Notes: a model not told the origin generated them from the sequence alone. A DNA stretch of 64,000 bases from Pseudomonas sp. C1C7 (GCF_013359595.1 NZ_JABFMP010000030.1:21637-85636); one strand, 5' to 3'; shown: positions 17,236 through 25,240, counted from the stretch's first letter. Program-made: numbers and translations.

Positions 17236-17535
17236 TCAGCTCCCGGTGCCCTTGCCATCACCACCGCCTTTGGAGCCGCCTGCCGGAGCCGGTCCGTTGT
17301 CGGTGGTGCCTGCATCGGCGCCGTTGGTTGCCGAGCCGGTCTTGCCATCGATGCCTTTGGTCATGCTGCCGCCATCTGTGCCGGTGCCGACACTGTTCGA
17401 TTCATCGCCTTGCGGCTGTGCGGTGCCGGGTGGAAGGGCAGAGCCCTCGGTGGTCTTCTCGGCGGCCAGGGCGCTCAGGGAACTGGCGGACAACAGGCCG
17501 GCGAGTGCCAGGGCGATTAATTTGCTGTTGATCAT
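17236..17535 (-). CDS. Small secreted Gly/Thr-rich protein, unknown
   Basis: 99 residues. A clear signal peptide (MINSKLIALALAGLLSASSL, cleavage after LAA) precedes a low-complexity mature part rich in Gly, Thr, Asp and Asn with no cysteine. AGGAAG lies ahead of the ATG. No known domain; such disordered exported proteins are common in fluorescent pseudomonads and have no assigned role. Confidence 0.65.
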   Translation of the reverse strand: MINSKLIALALAGLLSASSLSALAAEKTTEGSALPPGTAQPQGDESNSVGTGTDGGSMTKGIDGKTGSATNGADAGTTDNGPAPAGGSKGGGDGKGTGS

Positions 17536-17670
17536 TTGAGTCTTCCTTGCTGAGTGGATGTATCCATTGGAAGAATCGCCCGGAGTGAAAGTGCAGCGCA
17601 GCGGACGAGCGGCAGTGCGGTCATGCCACCGAGCCTGAGGTTGGCGCGATATTTGTGGGACAACACAATA

Positions 17671-17767
17671 CCTGTAGGGGCGAGGCTTGCCCGCGAAGGC
17701 GTCAGCACAGTCGACATCGATGTTGGATGTGCCGGCCTCTTCGCGGGCAAGCCTCGCTCCTACAGGG
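17671..17767. repeat. REPIN
   Basis: CCTGTAGGGGCGAGGCTTGC and its inverse GCAAGCCTCGCTCCTACAGG enclose a spacer containing GTCGACATCGATGTTGGATG and GCCGGCCTC. The spacer resembles those at 25241, 31974, 32109 and 55933. Confidence 0.85.
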
Positions 17768-17783
17768 GGCGGGGCGCGGAATG

Positions 17784-17918
17784 TCAGTTGCCGTCGGCCA
17801 CCTTGCGCTCGATTTCGTCAACCTTGCGCTGGACTTCATCAGCCTCGGGTTCGTCGTCGGAAGACGGAGTGGCAGGCAGGGGTTCATCCGGGATGTCAGC
17901 AGGATCATGGTCGTTCAT
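17784..17918 (-). CDS. Small acidic protein, unknown
   Basis: 44 residues, MNDHDPADIPDEPLP at the start and a C-terminal VQRKVDEIERKVADGN that would form a short amphipathic helix. GGAGGAAG stands nine bases ahead of the ATG, one of the stronger ribosome binding sites in the region, and this decides the start over longer readings of the frame. No family recognised. Confidence 0.55.
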   Translation of the reverse strand: MNDHDPADIPDEPLPATPSSDDEPEADEVQRKVDEIERKVADGN

Positions 17919-17974
17919 GAGGGCTTCCTCCAGTGTGTTCACATTGGATGAAGCACCACGGGGCGAGTTCGAGT

Positions 17975-18234
17975 TTATCGCCGGCCGGTTGTTCGACGCT
18001 GGAAGACCGCCCGCAACCCAAGGCAAATCATCGCCCCGAGAAACGCCAACGCCATGTCCTTCTGCGAATCCCAGATGTCCTTCTGGGTAGCGACGAAGGC
18101 TTCGGCCTGATCGTCGCCCAGGTACTAACAGGGGCAGCCAGGACGATGGCCACCGCTGTCGCCAGCAGGATCGCTGCCTGGACAGGGGTGGCCGACTCCA
18201 GCGTGGCAGGTTCGTTACGAGGCGCGAGACTCAA
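17975..18234 (-). pseudogene. Frameshifted small membrane protein gene
   Basis: Reading leftward, a TTG start at 18234 (overlapping the upstream stop, TTGA) gives MSLAPRNEPATLESATPVQ then a membrane helix AAILLATAVAIVLAAPVS. In the next frame, from about 18120, an equally protein-like stretch continues: LGDDQAEAFVATQKDIWD, then a second helix MALAFLGAMICLGLRAVF, ending at the TAA at 17975. Adding one base near 18120-18130 joins them into one roughly 86-residue two-helix protein. This is either a real frameshift mutation or a sequencing error. Confidence 0.55.
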
Positions 18235-18809
18235 AACGCGCCGGAGCCGAAATAGATGAAGGTCACGGCTGCGGCAATGGCGAACGCGCCCAGGGCTTTG
18301 GAGGCGAAACGATGCGCTCGGGAAGAACCGGTCGATCGCGGCAGATGTGTGCCGGAATACACCGGGCGGCTGAAGTAGCCGTCCATGGTGGCCTTGTAGG
18401 TGAAGCGCAGGCCGATGATCAGAAACAGCACGATCAGGCTGATGACGATCGCCTGGATAATCGTCGGATCGACCGTGGGTTTGGGCAATTCTTCTTCGCA
18501 GGCGGTGCTGAAGTCTTCGGCGATGCTGATGCGCCCGTCATCCAGCGAGGCCAGCAACGGGCCCTGGCCACCGGGCAGGTTGAGGTCCCGCGCCTGATAC
18601 TTCCAGAGCGTGGCCGAGCCTTCCCGGCAATAGGTGAAACCGCTCGGATTGGAGGCGACGATGATGCAGGCGTCGTTGATTCCGTGTTTCTTCAAGGTCT
18701 CGGTGGCCGACCTTGTGAAGTCCAGCTCCAGGACGGGAATGCTGCCATTGGCGAGCGCGCCGGCGGACACCACCAGGCTTCCCAAGAGACAAAGCGTCGA
18801 GATGTTCAA
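18231..18809 (-). CDS. Membrane protein with exported N-terminal domain, unknown
   Basis: 192 residues from a TTG start (AAGGAT about eight bases ahead). A signal peptide is followed by an exported domain with two conserved-looking cysteines (NDACIIVASNPSGFTYC) and CEEELPKP, a transmembrane helix (IIQAIVISLIVLFLIIGLRF) and a final helix near the C-terminus. No family recognised. It overlaps the frameshifted gene downstream by four bases, so the two were probably co-translated. Confidence 0.65.
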   Translation of the reverse strand: MNISTLCLLGSLVVSAGALANGSIPVLELDFTRSATETLKKHGINDACIIVASNPSGFTYCREGSATLWKYQARDLNLPGGQGPLLASLDDGRISIAEDFSTACEEELPKPTVDPTIIQAIVISLIVLFLIIGLRFTYKATMDGYFSRPVYSGTHLPRSTGSSRAHRFASKALGAFAIAAAVTFIYFGSGAF

Positions 18810-19031
18810 GGTTATATCCTTGTTTTTATTGGTTTTTTACTTTGCTGGTGAGTGCTGCGCTTCGTCCCTTGAGTAAGTCTAGTTTGCAAATGGCGGCTTG
18901 ATGTTCAAATTGTGTGAAGCCAATCACGTATTTTACTGGCGCGGGGTGGGGCGACAGACGACATGGCGGACTTCGCCGGGCTGTGCCTTACTCGGGGATT
19001 GAGCCGCCTGCCGAAGAAGACGAAAAGCATC

Positions 19032-19442
19032 ATGCACAAGGACATCACGGGTTCGACACCCGCGCAGGGCACGGACTCTGCCTCTGATTTTATCGACGGG
19101 AAAATCCGCGAACTCAACGACTGGCGCGGTCAGACACTGGCCCGGGTGAGGGCGCTCATCAAGCAGGCCGACCCCGATGTGGTGGAGGAAGTGAAGTGGC
19201 GGGGCGTGCCGGTCTGGTCACACGACGGGATCATCTGCACCGGTGAAACCTACAAGCAGGCGGTGAAATTGACCTTTGCCAAGGGCGCGGCGCTGGAGGA
19301 TCCGTCGGGGTTGTTCAATGCCAGCCTTGAAGGCAATACCCGGCGGGCGATCGATCTGCATGAAGGCGACAGCATCGACGGAGCCGCGCTCGAGGCCCTG
19401 ATCCGCGCGGCCATACAACTCAACATCGCCAAACACAAATAG
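19032..19442 (+). CDS. DUF1801 domain protein (YdhG-like)
   Basis: 136 residues. The DUF1801 pattern is visible: LARVRALIKQADPDVVEEVKWRGVPVWSHDGIICTGETYKQAVKLTF and a C-terminal EALIRAAIQLN. The family has an iron chaperone-like fold and no well-proved function. Start 19032 is chosen because homology begins there; a longer version from 18963 is possible. Single gene, followed by a REPIN. Confidence 0.75.
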   Translation: MHKDITGSTPAQGTDSASDFIDGKIRELNDWRGQTLARVRALIKQADPDVVEEVKWRGVPVWSHDGIICTGETYKQAVKLTFAKGAALEDPSGLFNASLEGNTRRAIDLHEGDSIDGAALEALIRAAIQLNIAKHK

Positions 19443-19458
19443 CCCGCTACACCTGTCC

Positions 19459-19564
19459 CCTGTAGGCGCGAGCATGCTCGCGATGCAATCCCAGGCACCG
19501 CGGGGCATCAGGCTGCCAGCGTTATCGTTAACGACCATTCGCGGGCAAGCCTCGCTCCCACAGG
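19459..19564. repeat. REPIN
   Basis: TGTAGGCGCGAGCATGCTCGCGATG and the inverse CGGGCAAGCCTCGCTCCCACAGG surround a spacer with GCGTTATCGTTAACGACC. This spacer family is shared, inverted, with 25103 and 43667. Confidence 0.8.
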
Positions 19565-19587
19565 TCCAGCGCCCCACAGGTGCTGAA

Positions 19588-20094
19588 TCAACCCCGCTTG
19601 GGCAACGTCCAATTCGGCCGAATGAAATGGCAGGTGTAGCCGTTCGGATAGTGCTCCAGGTAATCCTGGTGCTCCGGTTCCGCTTCCCAGAACGGGCCGG
19701 CCGGTTCGATCTCGGTGACCACCTTGCCGGGCCAGAGGCCGGAGGCGTCGACGTCTGCCACCGTGTCCTGCGCGACGTGCTTCTGCTCTTCGCTCAGGTA
19801 ATAGATCGCCGAGCGATAGCTGGTCCCCAGGTCATTGCCCTGGCGGTTTTTCGTACTCGGATCGTGGATCTGGAAGAAAAACTCGAGGATCTTGCGATAA
19901 CTGATCCGCGCCGGATCGAAGATGATTTCGATCGCTTCGGCGTGGGTGCCATGGTTGCGGTAGGTCGCATTGGCTACATCGCCGCCGGAGTAGCCCACCC
20001 GCGTGGCCAGCACGCCGGGGTAGCGCCGCAACAGATCCTGCATGCCCCAGAAGCAGCCGCCGGCCAGGATGGCGGTTTCGGTGTTCGTCGTCAT
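19588..20094 (-). CDS. msrA: Peptide-methionine (S)-S-oxide reductase
   Basis: 168 residues. The catalytic motif GGCFWGMQDL gives Cys14; YSGGDVANATYRNHGTHAEAI and the PHxF-type IHDPSTKNRQGNDLGTSYRS follow, all hallmarks of MsrA. It reduces the S epimer of methionine sulphoxide in proteins. This is the short class of MsrA; no C-terminal resolving cysteine pair is seen beyond YTCHF. It lies 51 bases downstream of the copper chaperone genes and reads in the same direction, so it may be co-expressed with them. Confidence 0.94.
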   Translation of the reverse strand: MTTNTETAILAGGCFWGMQDLLRRYPGVLATRVGYSGGDVANATYRNHGTHAEAIEIIFDPARISYRKILEFFFQIHDPSTKNRQGNDLGTSYRSAIYYLSEEQKHVAQDTVADVDASGLWPGKVVTEIEPAGPFWEAEPEHQDYLEHYPNGYTCHFIRPNWTLPKRG

Positions 20095-20145
20095 GTACGC
20101 ATCTCCCGTCAGTGAGCGACCCCGGTGATCGGGGCCGTCAGACCA

Positions 20146-20649
20146 TCATTGCATCTTGCCGTGATCCATCATGCTGTGGTCCATCTTGCTGTGATCCATG
20201 GTGTTGAGCGCACGGGCGTCCGCCTCGACCTTGATCGTTTCCTTCTCGCCCTTGGCGTTTTCCACGGTCAGGGTCAGCGGCACCTTGCTGCCATCGGCCA
20301 CCTGGGCGGTCAGGTCCATCAGCATGATGTGATAACCATTCGGATCGAAGCTTACCGGCTTGCCGGCCGGCAGGGCGACGGACTCGACCTGACGCATGCT
20401 CATCACGTCGTCCTTCATGGTCGACTGGTGAATCTGCACCAGCTTGGCCACCGGCGACTCGACGCTCACCAACTTGCTGTCGCTGTCGGCCTGCAGGGTC
20501 ATGAACGCGCCGGTCGAGTGCTGGCCGGTCACGGTGGCGCGGACCCAGGCGTCATTCACCCGGGTTTGCGCGGATGCCTGCCACGCCAGGCCAATCAGGG
20601 ACATTCCCAGCACAAGCTGTTTGATACGTGCTGCGCAAAGCGAAGTCAT
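20146..20649 (-). CDS. Periplasmic copper chaperone PCu(A)C
   Basis: 167 residues with a signal peptide cleaved after ASA (about residue 27). The PCu(A)C copper site H-x(n)-M-x(n)-H-x-M is present as QIHQSTMKDDVMSM and GYHIMLM. A C-terminal tail of repeated MDHSKMDHSMMDHGKM adds potential Cu(I)/Cu(II) ligands. These chaperones pass Cu(I) to the CuA or CuB centre of cytochrome oxidase together with Sco. Its ATG overlaps the stop of the Sco gene by one base (TGATG), so they are translationally coupled. Confidence 0.92.
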   Translation of the reverse strand: MTSLCAARIKQLVLGMSLIGLAWQASAQTRVNDAWVRATVTGQHSTGAFMTLQADSDSKLVSVESPVAKLVQIHQSTMKDDVMSMRQVESVALPAGKPVSFDPNGYHIMLMDLTAQVADGSKVPLTLTVENAKGEKETIKVEADARALNTMDHSKMDHSMMDHGKMQ

Positions 20650-21254
20650 CAGCAGACCTCCATGACGGTGAGCAGGTCTTCTGCGCACTCTTGAGCGGTA
20701 AGGGACGCGGACAGGCCCAGGCGCAGATTGCCCCGGGAGTCGAACACGAAACTGGTGGCGGTGTGGGACAGGGTGTAGGTGTCGCCGCTCGGGACCTTCT
20801 CGAAGAATACGCCGAACTCTTTGGCAACGGCGGCGGTTTCTTCCAGCGTGCCGTACAGCGCCTCGAAACTCGGGTCGAAGGCCTTGACGTACTTGTCGAG
20901 CAACTCGGGGGTATCGCGCTCCGGGTCCAGGGTGATGAAGACCACCTGCAGGCGCTCGCCATCGCGGCCCATCAGTTTCTTCGCCTGGGCCGCGCGGGCC
21001 AGCGTGGTCGGGCAGACCGCCGGGCATTGGGTGAAACCGAAGAAGATCATCGGCATCAGGCCCCGGTAGCTGCCGAGCATCCGGGTTTCGCCCTGGGAGT
21101 CCGTGAGTTTGAAGGAACGGCCCATGATCTTGTCGCTCAGATCCTTGCCGTACTTGAACGACAGCTTGCTGCTGTCATCGCAGCCGGCAAGCAGGCCGAG
21201 GCTCAGCAGGCTCATGCCCTGCAGGACCGAACGGCGGGAATACAACGTACTCAT
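20649..21254 (-). CDS. SCO1/SenC family lipoprotein
   Basis: 201 residues. The start at 21254 (MSTLYSRRSVLQG) gives a lipoprotein signal ending in LLAGC. The copper motif is CPAVC, with the distal His in TLSHTATSF and the usual ITLDPERDTP. Co-encoded with PCu(A)C, the standard pair for building the CuA centre of terminal oxidases under copper limitation. A longer reading to 21476 has no signal and is rejected. Note that a second, non-lipid Sco is encoded at 3032. Confidence 0.92.
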   Translation of the reverse strand: MSTLYSRRSVLQGMSLLSLGLLAGCDDSSKLSFKYGKDLSDKIMGRSFKLTDSQGETRMLGSYRGLMPMIFFGFTQCPAVCPTTLARAAQAKKLMGRDGERLQVVFITLDPERDTPELLDKYVKAFDPSFEALYGTLEETAAVAKEFGVFFEKVPSGDTYTLSHTATSFVFDSRGNLRLGLSASLTAQECAEDLLTVMEVC

Positions 21255-21496
21255 GGAAATAAAGCTTCCTGTGTAGCGACAGAAATAAACACAGTGCCTG
21301 ACAGACCAGGCGGAAAAAAGCGCAGGGATGTTAACAAACTGTTGTCCGATTGCGCCTAATCGATCGCCCGCCGGTACTGCGCCAAATGGTCGCGGGCACG
21401 CGCTACACAGGCATACAAAAGCCCGTCGCGCGGACACATTGCAGATACATTCCTGCGCTTTCATGGGGGCGTCCAATCCCCACGGAGTTCATTGTC

Positions 21497-21697
21497 ATGT
21501 TCGGCAAACTGCAAAAGGCCACCCGGTTTTTCCGCGAGAGCGCACGGCTGATGGTGGGCGTCCCCGATTACGACAACTACGTCGCGCAAATGGCCCTCAA
21601 GTCGCCAGGCGAGCCGGTGATGAGTTATGAGGACTTCTTCCGCGAGCGCCAGGAAGCCCGGTTCGGGCGGGGGAAGTGCAATACGCGGTGTTGCTGA
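21497..21697 (+). CDS. YbdD/YjiX family small protein (DUF466)
   Basis: 66 residues. FFRESARLMVGVPDYDNYV, YEDFFRERQEARFG and the final cysteine pair (NTRCC) match the YbdD/YjiX family, usually encoded directly after the CstA-type pyruvate/peptide transporter. Here no CstA gene is upstream: the preceding gene is the divergent Sco gene. GGAG stands about nine bases before the ATG. It is thus a free-standing copy; function unknown. Confidence 0.82.
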   Translation: MFGKLQKATRFFRESARLMVGVPDYDNYVAQMALKSPGEPVMSYEDFFRERQEARFGRGKCNTRCC

Positions 21698-21937
21698 AAA
21701 CGGCGGAGCGGGCAGGTGATGGGGTCCGCTCGCCAGAGGTTCTTGGTTCGACCAAAGAGTATTTGCACTTTTATAAAGCGCCAGGTTCGCCAGCGTGCAC
21801 CAGCGCGTAGCGATTTCCAGGCTGCTCCCCGCACCAGAATTCGCTCAAACCCCGCCATCGCCCATCCGCATCATCGCCTCGAAACCCATATAAACCGCAC
21901 CCTCCAGCCGATCTCTCCAACGCCAATAAGCCAACTG
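21698..21937. other. Region upstream of the nirB promoter
   Basis: No gene is supported in these 240 bases. A hairpin TTGGT-TCG-ACCAA sits at about 21743-21755 but has no T-run. NtrC-like half-sites (TGCAC at 21796, GCACC at 21831) lie 100-140 bases ahead of the sigma-54 promoter, a plausible enhancer distance, but neither forms a full palindrome. Confidence 0.35.
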
Positions 21938-21953
21938 GCACAACCCCTGCATT
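21938..21953 (+). promoter_or_regulatory. Sigma-54 promoter of nirBD
   Basis: TGGCACAACCCCTGCA: GG (21939-21940), exactly ten bases, then GC (21951-21952), i.e. the -24/-12 GG-N10-GC signature with TGGCAC fully matching the -24 element and CTGCA close to TTGCA. Transcription should begin near 21963, leaving a leader of about 170 bases before nirB. Confidence 0.7.
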
Positions 21954-22036
21954 AACCCCCTCAAGCCCTCTCGGTCAACGACGATCGATCAACCGCACAG
22001 GTCGTGGGCAATATCGGTGGATCAGGCATGGCCGTC

Positions 22037-22094
22037 TGGTTTCGACACCGCAAAAGAACAGGCAAAGACGCCTGGAACCGTAAGGTTTCAGGCG
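22037..22094 (+). promoter_or_regulatory. ANTAR-type antiterminator RNA in the nirB leader
   Basis: CAGGC (22059-22063), loop AAAGAC (22064-22069), GCCTG (22070-22074): a 5-bp stem with a six-base loop having A at position 1 and G at position 4, the signature bound by ANTAR proteins such as NasT. Its 3' arm is also the 5' arm of the terminator at 22069-22104, so only one can form. The first hairpin of the usual tandem pair is less clear; the best candidate is TGGT-TTCGAC-ACCG (22037-22050), whose loop starts with T. Confidence 0.65.
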
Positions 22095-22104
22095 TTTTTT
22101 TTTT
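22069..22104 (+). terminator. Leader terminator upstream of nirB
   Basis: CGCCTGGAACC-GTAA-GGTTTCAGGCG (11-bp stem with one G-U pair) followed by ten T residues (22095-22104), ending 31 bases before the nirB ATG. In this position it must act as an attenuator. Confidence 0.85.
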
Positions 22105-22135
22105 GCTTTTTGAACCGTGATTGGCAGGGTCGTTT

Positions 22136-24694
22136 ATGAATTCCAATGTAGCCACGTTGAACAAGCTGCAAACGCTGGTCGTGATCGGCAACGGCATGGT
22201 CGGACATCATTGTGTCGAGCAACTGATCGAGCGCGGTGCCCTTGACCGCTATAGCCTGCATGTTTTCAGCGAAGAGCCGATGCGTGCCTACGACCGTGTG
22301 CACCTGTCCGAATACTTCACCGGTCGCGATGCCGAGTCGCTGGCATTGAGCGAGGCGTCCTTGTACGAGACGCCGGGCGTCACCCTGCATCTGGGTGTGC
22401 CGGTGCTGGAAATCGATCGCGAACAGCGTCAGGTGGTGACCGCCCAAGGTCGCCTGGCTTACGACAAGCTGGTGCTGGCCACCGGTTCCTATCCGTTCGT
22501 TCCGCCGATCGAAGGCGCCGAAGGCGAGTCGCGTCTGGTCTATCGCACCCTGGAAGATCTCGACGCCATCCGTGCCGCGGCGGCCAACGCCCGGCGCGGT
22601 GTGGTGGTGGGCGGTGGTCTGCTTGGTCTGGAAGCGGCCAACGCCCTGAAGAGTCTTGGCCTGGAAGCCCATGTGGTGGAGTTCGCCCCGCGCCTGATGC
22701 CGGTGCAACTGGATGACCTCGGTGGCCTGGCGCTCAAGGCGCAGATCGAACGGCTCGGCGTCGGTGTGCACCTGTCCCGCGCCACGCAATCGATCAGCGC
22801 GGGGGAGCAGTATCGCTACCGGATGAATTTCGCCAACGACGAATTCCTCGAAACCGACCTGGTGGTGTTCTCCGCCGGTATCCGCGCCCAGGATGCATTG
22901 GCCCGCCAATGCGCGCTGGAGATCGGTCCGCGCGGCGGGGTGGTGATCGACGACACCTGCGTGACCTGCGACCCCAACATCTACGCCATCGGCGAGTGCG
23001 CATCGTGGAACGGCAGCGTGTTCGGCCTGGTCGCCCCTGGCTACCAGATGGCGCGCAGTGTTGCCGCGCGCCTGTGCGATGACGCCGCCGAACCATTCCG
23101 TGGCGCCGACATGTCGACCAAGCTCAAGCTGCTCGGTGTCGACGTCGGTTCGATCGGCGACGCCCACGCCAACACCCCGGGTGCGCGCAGCTATCAGTTC
23201 ATCGATGAAACCTCGGCCAGCTATCGCCGCCTGGTGGTGGACGCCAGCGGCAAGCACGTGCTCGGTGCGGTGCTGATCGGCGACAACAGCTACTACGACA
23301 CGCTGCTGCAATACATGCAGAACGCGATTGCCTTGCCGGCGGAACCGGCGGGCCTGATCCTGCCGTCGTCCGAAGGGGCGCCAACCCTCGGCCCAGGCGC
23401 CTTGCCGGAATCGGCTACCGTCTGCTCGTGCCACAACGTGACCAAGGGCGCGATCTGCTCGGCCATCGACGGTGGATGCAGCGACCTGGGCGAACTCAAG
23501 TCGCAGACCAAGGCCTGCACCGGTTGCGGCGGTTGCGCCGGGCTGCTCAAGCAAGTCTTCGAGCACGAATTGATTGCCCGTGGTGTCAGCGTCGACAAGA
23601 GCCTGTGCGAGCACTTCGCCTACACCCGTCAGGAGCTGTATGCGCTGGTGCGGGTGGAAGGGGTGATCTCCTTCGAAGAACTGCTGGCCAAGCACGGTCG
23701 CGGCCACACCGGTTGCGACATCTGCAAACCCGCCGTGGGCTCGATCCTCGCGTCGTGCTGGAACCAGCCGATCATGGACCCGTCGCTGGTGCCGTTGCAG
23801 GACACCAACGACACCTTCATGGCCAACATGCAGAAGAACGGCACGTACTCGGTGGTGCCGCGCATTCCCGGCGGCGAGATCACTGCGGACAAGCTGATTG
23901 CCATCGGCGTCGTGGCGAAAAAATACGACCTCTACACCAAGATCACCGGCGGCCAGCGCATCGACCTGTTCGGCGCGCAGTTGCATCAGTTGCCGGACAT
24001 CTGGGGCGAGTTGATCGAGGCCGGCTTCGAGACCGGCCACGCCTACGGCAAGTCGACCCGCACGGTGAAATCCTGCGTCGGCAGCACCTGGTGCCGCTAC
24101 GGCGTGCAGGACAGCGTGCAGATGGCCTTGACCCTGGAAGACCGCTACAAGGGCCTACGTTCGCCGCACAAGCTCAAGTTCGCGGTGTCCGGCTGCACCC
24201 GTGAATGCGCCGAGGCGCAGAGCAAGGACGTGGGGGTAATCGCCACCGAGAAGGGCTGGAATCTGTACATCGCCGGCAACGGCGGCATGCGCCCGCGCCA
24301 CGCCGAGCTGTTCGCCACCGACCTGGATGATGCGACGCTGATCCGCTACATCGACCGCTTCCTGATGTTCTACATCCGCACCGCCGACAAACTGCAGCGC
24401 ACTTCGGTATGGCGCGAAAGCCTGGAAGGCGGCCTGGACTACCTCAAGGACGTGATCATCCACGACAGCCTGGGCCTGGGCGAAGAACTGGAGTCGCAGA
24501 TGCAACTGGTGGTCAATCGCTATGAATGCGAGTGGGCCAATGCCCTCAAAGACCCGGAAAAACTCAAGCGCTTCCGCACCTTCGTCAACGACAAACGCCC
24601 GGACCCGGACATCCACTTTGTCCAGGAACGCGGCCAGCGGCGCCCGATCATGGCCGCCGAACTCAACCTCATCCCCGTCAAGGAGCGTGTCTGA
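22136..24694 (+). CDS. nirB: Assimilatory nitrite reductase [NAD(P)H], large subunit
   Basis: 852 residues. Order of domains: FAD/NAD-binding reductase (LVVIGNGMVGHHC at the N-terminus; VVVGGGLLGLEAANAL near residue 160), a BFD-like [2Fe-2S] cysteine domain (CSCHNVTKG ... TKACTGCGGC, about 430-475), and the sirohaem/[4Fe-4S] domain (SCVGSTWCRYG and VSGCTRECAEA). It reduces nitrite to ammonium with NirD in the cytoplasm. The ATG at 22136 begins the family homology. Control appears two-layered: a sigma-54 promoter and leader antitermination. nirD follows with a one-base overlap. Confidence 0.95.
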   Translation: MNSNVATLNKLQTLVVIGNGMVGHHCVEQLIERGALDRYSLHVFSEEPMRAYDRVHLSEYFTGRDAESLALSEASLYETPGVTLHLGVPVLEIDREQRQVVTAQGRLAYDKLVLATGSYPFVPPIEGAEGESRLVYRTLEDLDAIRAAAANARRGVVVGGGLLGLEAANALKSLGLEAHVVEFAPRLMPVQLDDLGGLALKAQIERLGVGVHLSRATQSISAGEQYRYRMNFANDEFLETDLVVFSAGIRAQDALARQCALEIGPRGGVVIDDTCVTCDPNIYAIGECASWNGSVFGLVAPGYQMARSVAARLCDDAAEPFRGADMSTKLKLLGVDVGSIGDAHANTPGARSYQFIDETSASYRRLVVDASGKHVLGAVLIGDNSYYDTLLQYMQNAIALPAEPAGLILPSSEGAPTLGPGALPESATVCSCHNVTKGAICSAIDGGCSDLGELKSQTKACTGCGGCAGLLKQVFEHELIARGVSVDKSLCEHFAYTRQELYALVRVEGVISFEELLAKHGRGHTGCDICKPAVGSILASCWNQPIMDPSLVPLQDTNDTFMANMQKNGTYSVVPRIPGGEITADKLIAIGVVAKKYDLYTKITGGQRIDLFGAQLHQLPDIWGELIEAGFETGHAYGKSTRTVKSCVGSTWCRYGVQDSVQMALTLEDRYKGLRSPHKLKFAVSGCTRECAEAQSKDVGVIATEKGWNLYIAGNGGMRPRHAELFATDLDDATLIRYIDRFLMFYIRTADKLQRTSVWRESLEGGLDYLKDVIIHDSLGLGEELESQMQLVVNRYECEWANALKDPEKLKRFRTFVNDKRPDPDIHFVQERGQRRPIMAAELNLIPVKERV

Positions 24695-25071
24695 TGAATC
24701 AGTCCAATACCCAACGCGTTGCCCGTGCAGAAAATGTCAATGTCTGGGAGTCGGTGTGCAGCCAGCAGGATCTGGTGAATGACTCCGGCGTGGTGGTGTG
24801 GCTGGACGGCGCGCAGGTGGCGCTGTTCTACCTGCCGGGGGCGGAGGGCAAGACCCTCTATGCGATCGACAACCACGATCCGCAATCCGGGGCGAATGTA
24901 ATTGGTCGCGGCCTGGTCGGCAGTATCAAGGGCGATCTGGTGGTGGCTTCGCCGATCTACAAACAGCATTTCCGTCTGGAAGACGGCAGCTGCCTGGAAT
25001 ACCCGGAACAGCGCCTGCGGGTGTGGCCGGCGCGGTTGAATGAGGGCAGGGTGGAAGTGGGTGTGGCCTGA
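24694..25071 (+). CDS. nirD: Assimilatory nitrite reductase, small subunit
   Basis: 125 residues. Rieske-like fold (VVVWLDGAQVALFYLPG, YAIDNHDPQSGANVIGRGLVG, SPIYKQHFRLEDGSCLEYP) but, as in other NirD proteins, without the Cys/His ligands for an iron-sulphur cluster. It is needed with NirB for nitrite reduction. Start overlaps the nirB stop (TGATG). The nitrate reductase and sirohaem synthase genes that often follow are absent; a REPIN array and a convergent gene come next. Confidence 0.92.
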   Translation: MNQSNTQRVARAENVNVWESVCSQQDLVNDSGVVVWLDGAQVALFYLPGAEGKTLYAIDNHDPQSGANVIGRGLVGSIKGDLVVASPIYKQHFRLEDGSCLEYPEQRLRVWPARLNEGRVEVGVA

Positions 25072-25102
25072 TTACTTACCTTGGCACAAACCAGACCCAC
25101 TG

Positions 25103-25201
25103 TGTGGGAGCCTGCTCGCGATGAAGGTCAACGATAACGCGCACTGCCTGAATGCTCGCGTTGTCCTGAAACCCATCGCGAGCAAGCCCGCTCCCGCAGG
25201 G
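25103..25201. repeat. REPIN
   Basis: TGTGGGAGCCTGCTCGCGATG and inverse CATCGCGAGCAAGCCCGCTC around a spacer with GGTCAACGATAACGCGCACT; the same spacer type occurs at 43667. Confidence 0.82.
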
Positions 25202-25240
25202 TTTTGTGCCGTTCACAATTTCCGGCGGTTGTACACCAAA

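Noticed and set aside
16711..17520. A 269-codon plus-strand frame over the anchored and secreted small proteins
   Set aside because: No ribosome site or motifs, and it crosses two minus-strand genes and a terminator.
22088..24040. A 650-codon antisense frame opposite nirB
   Set aside because: It lies on the complement of conserved nirB domains and has no recognisable family.
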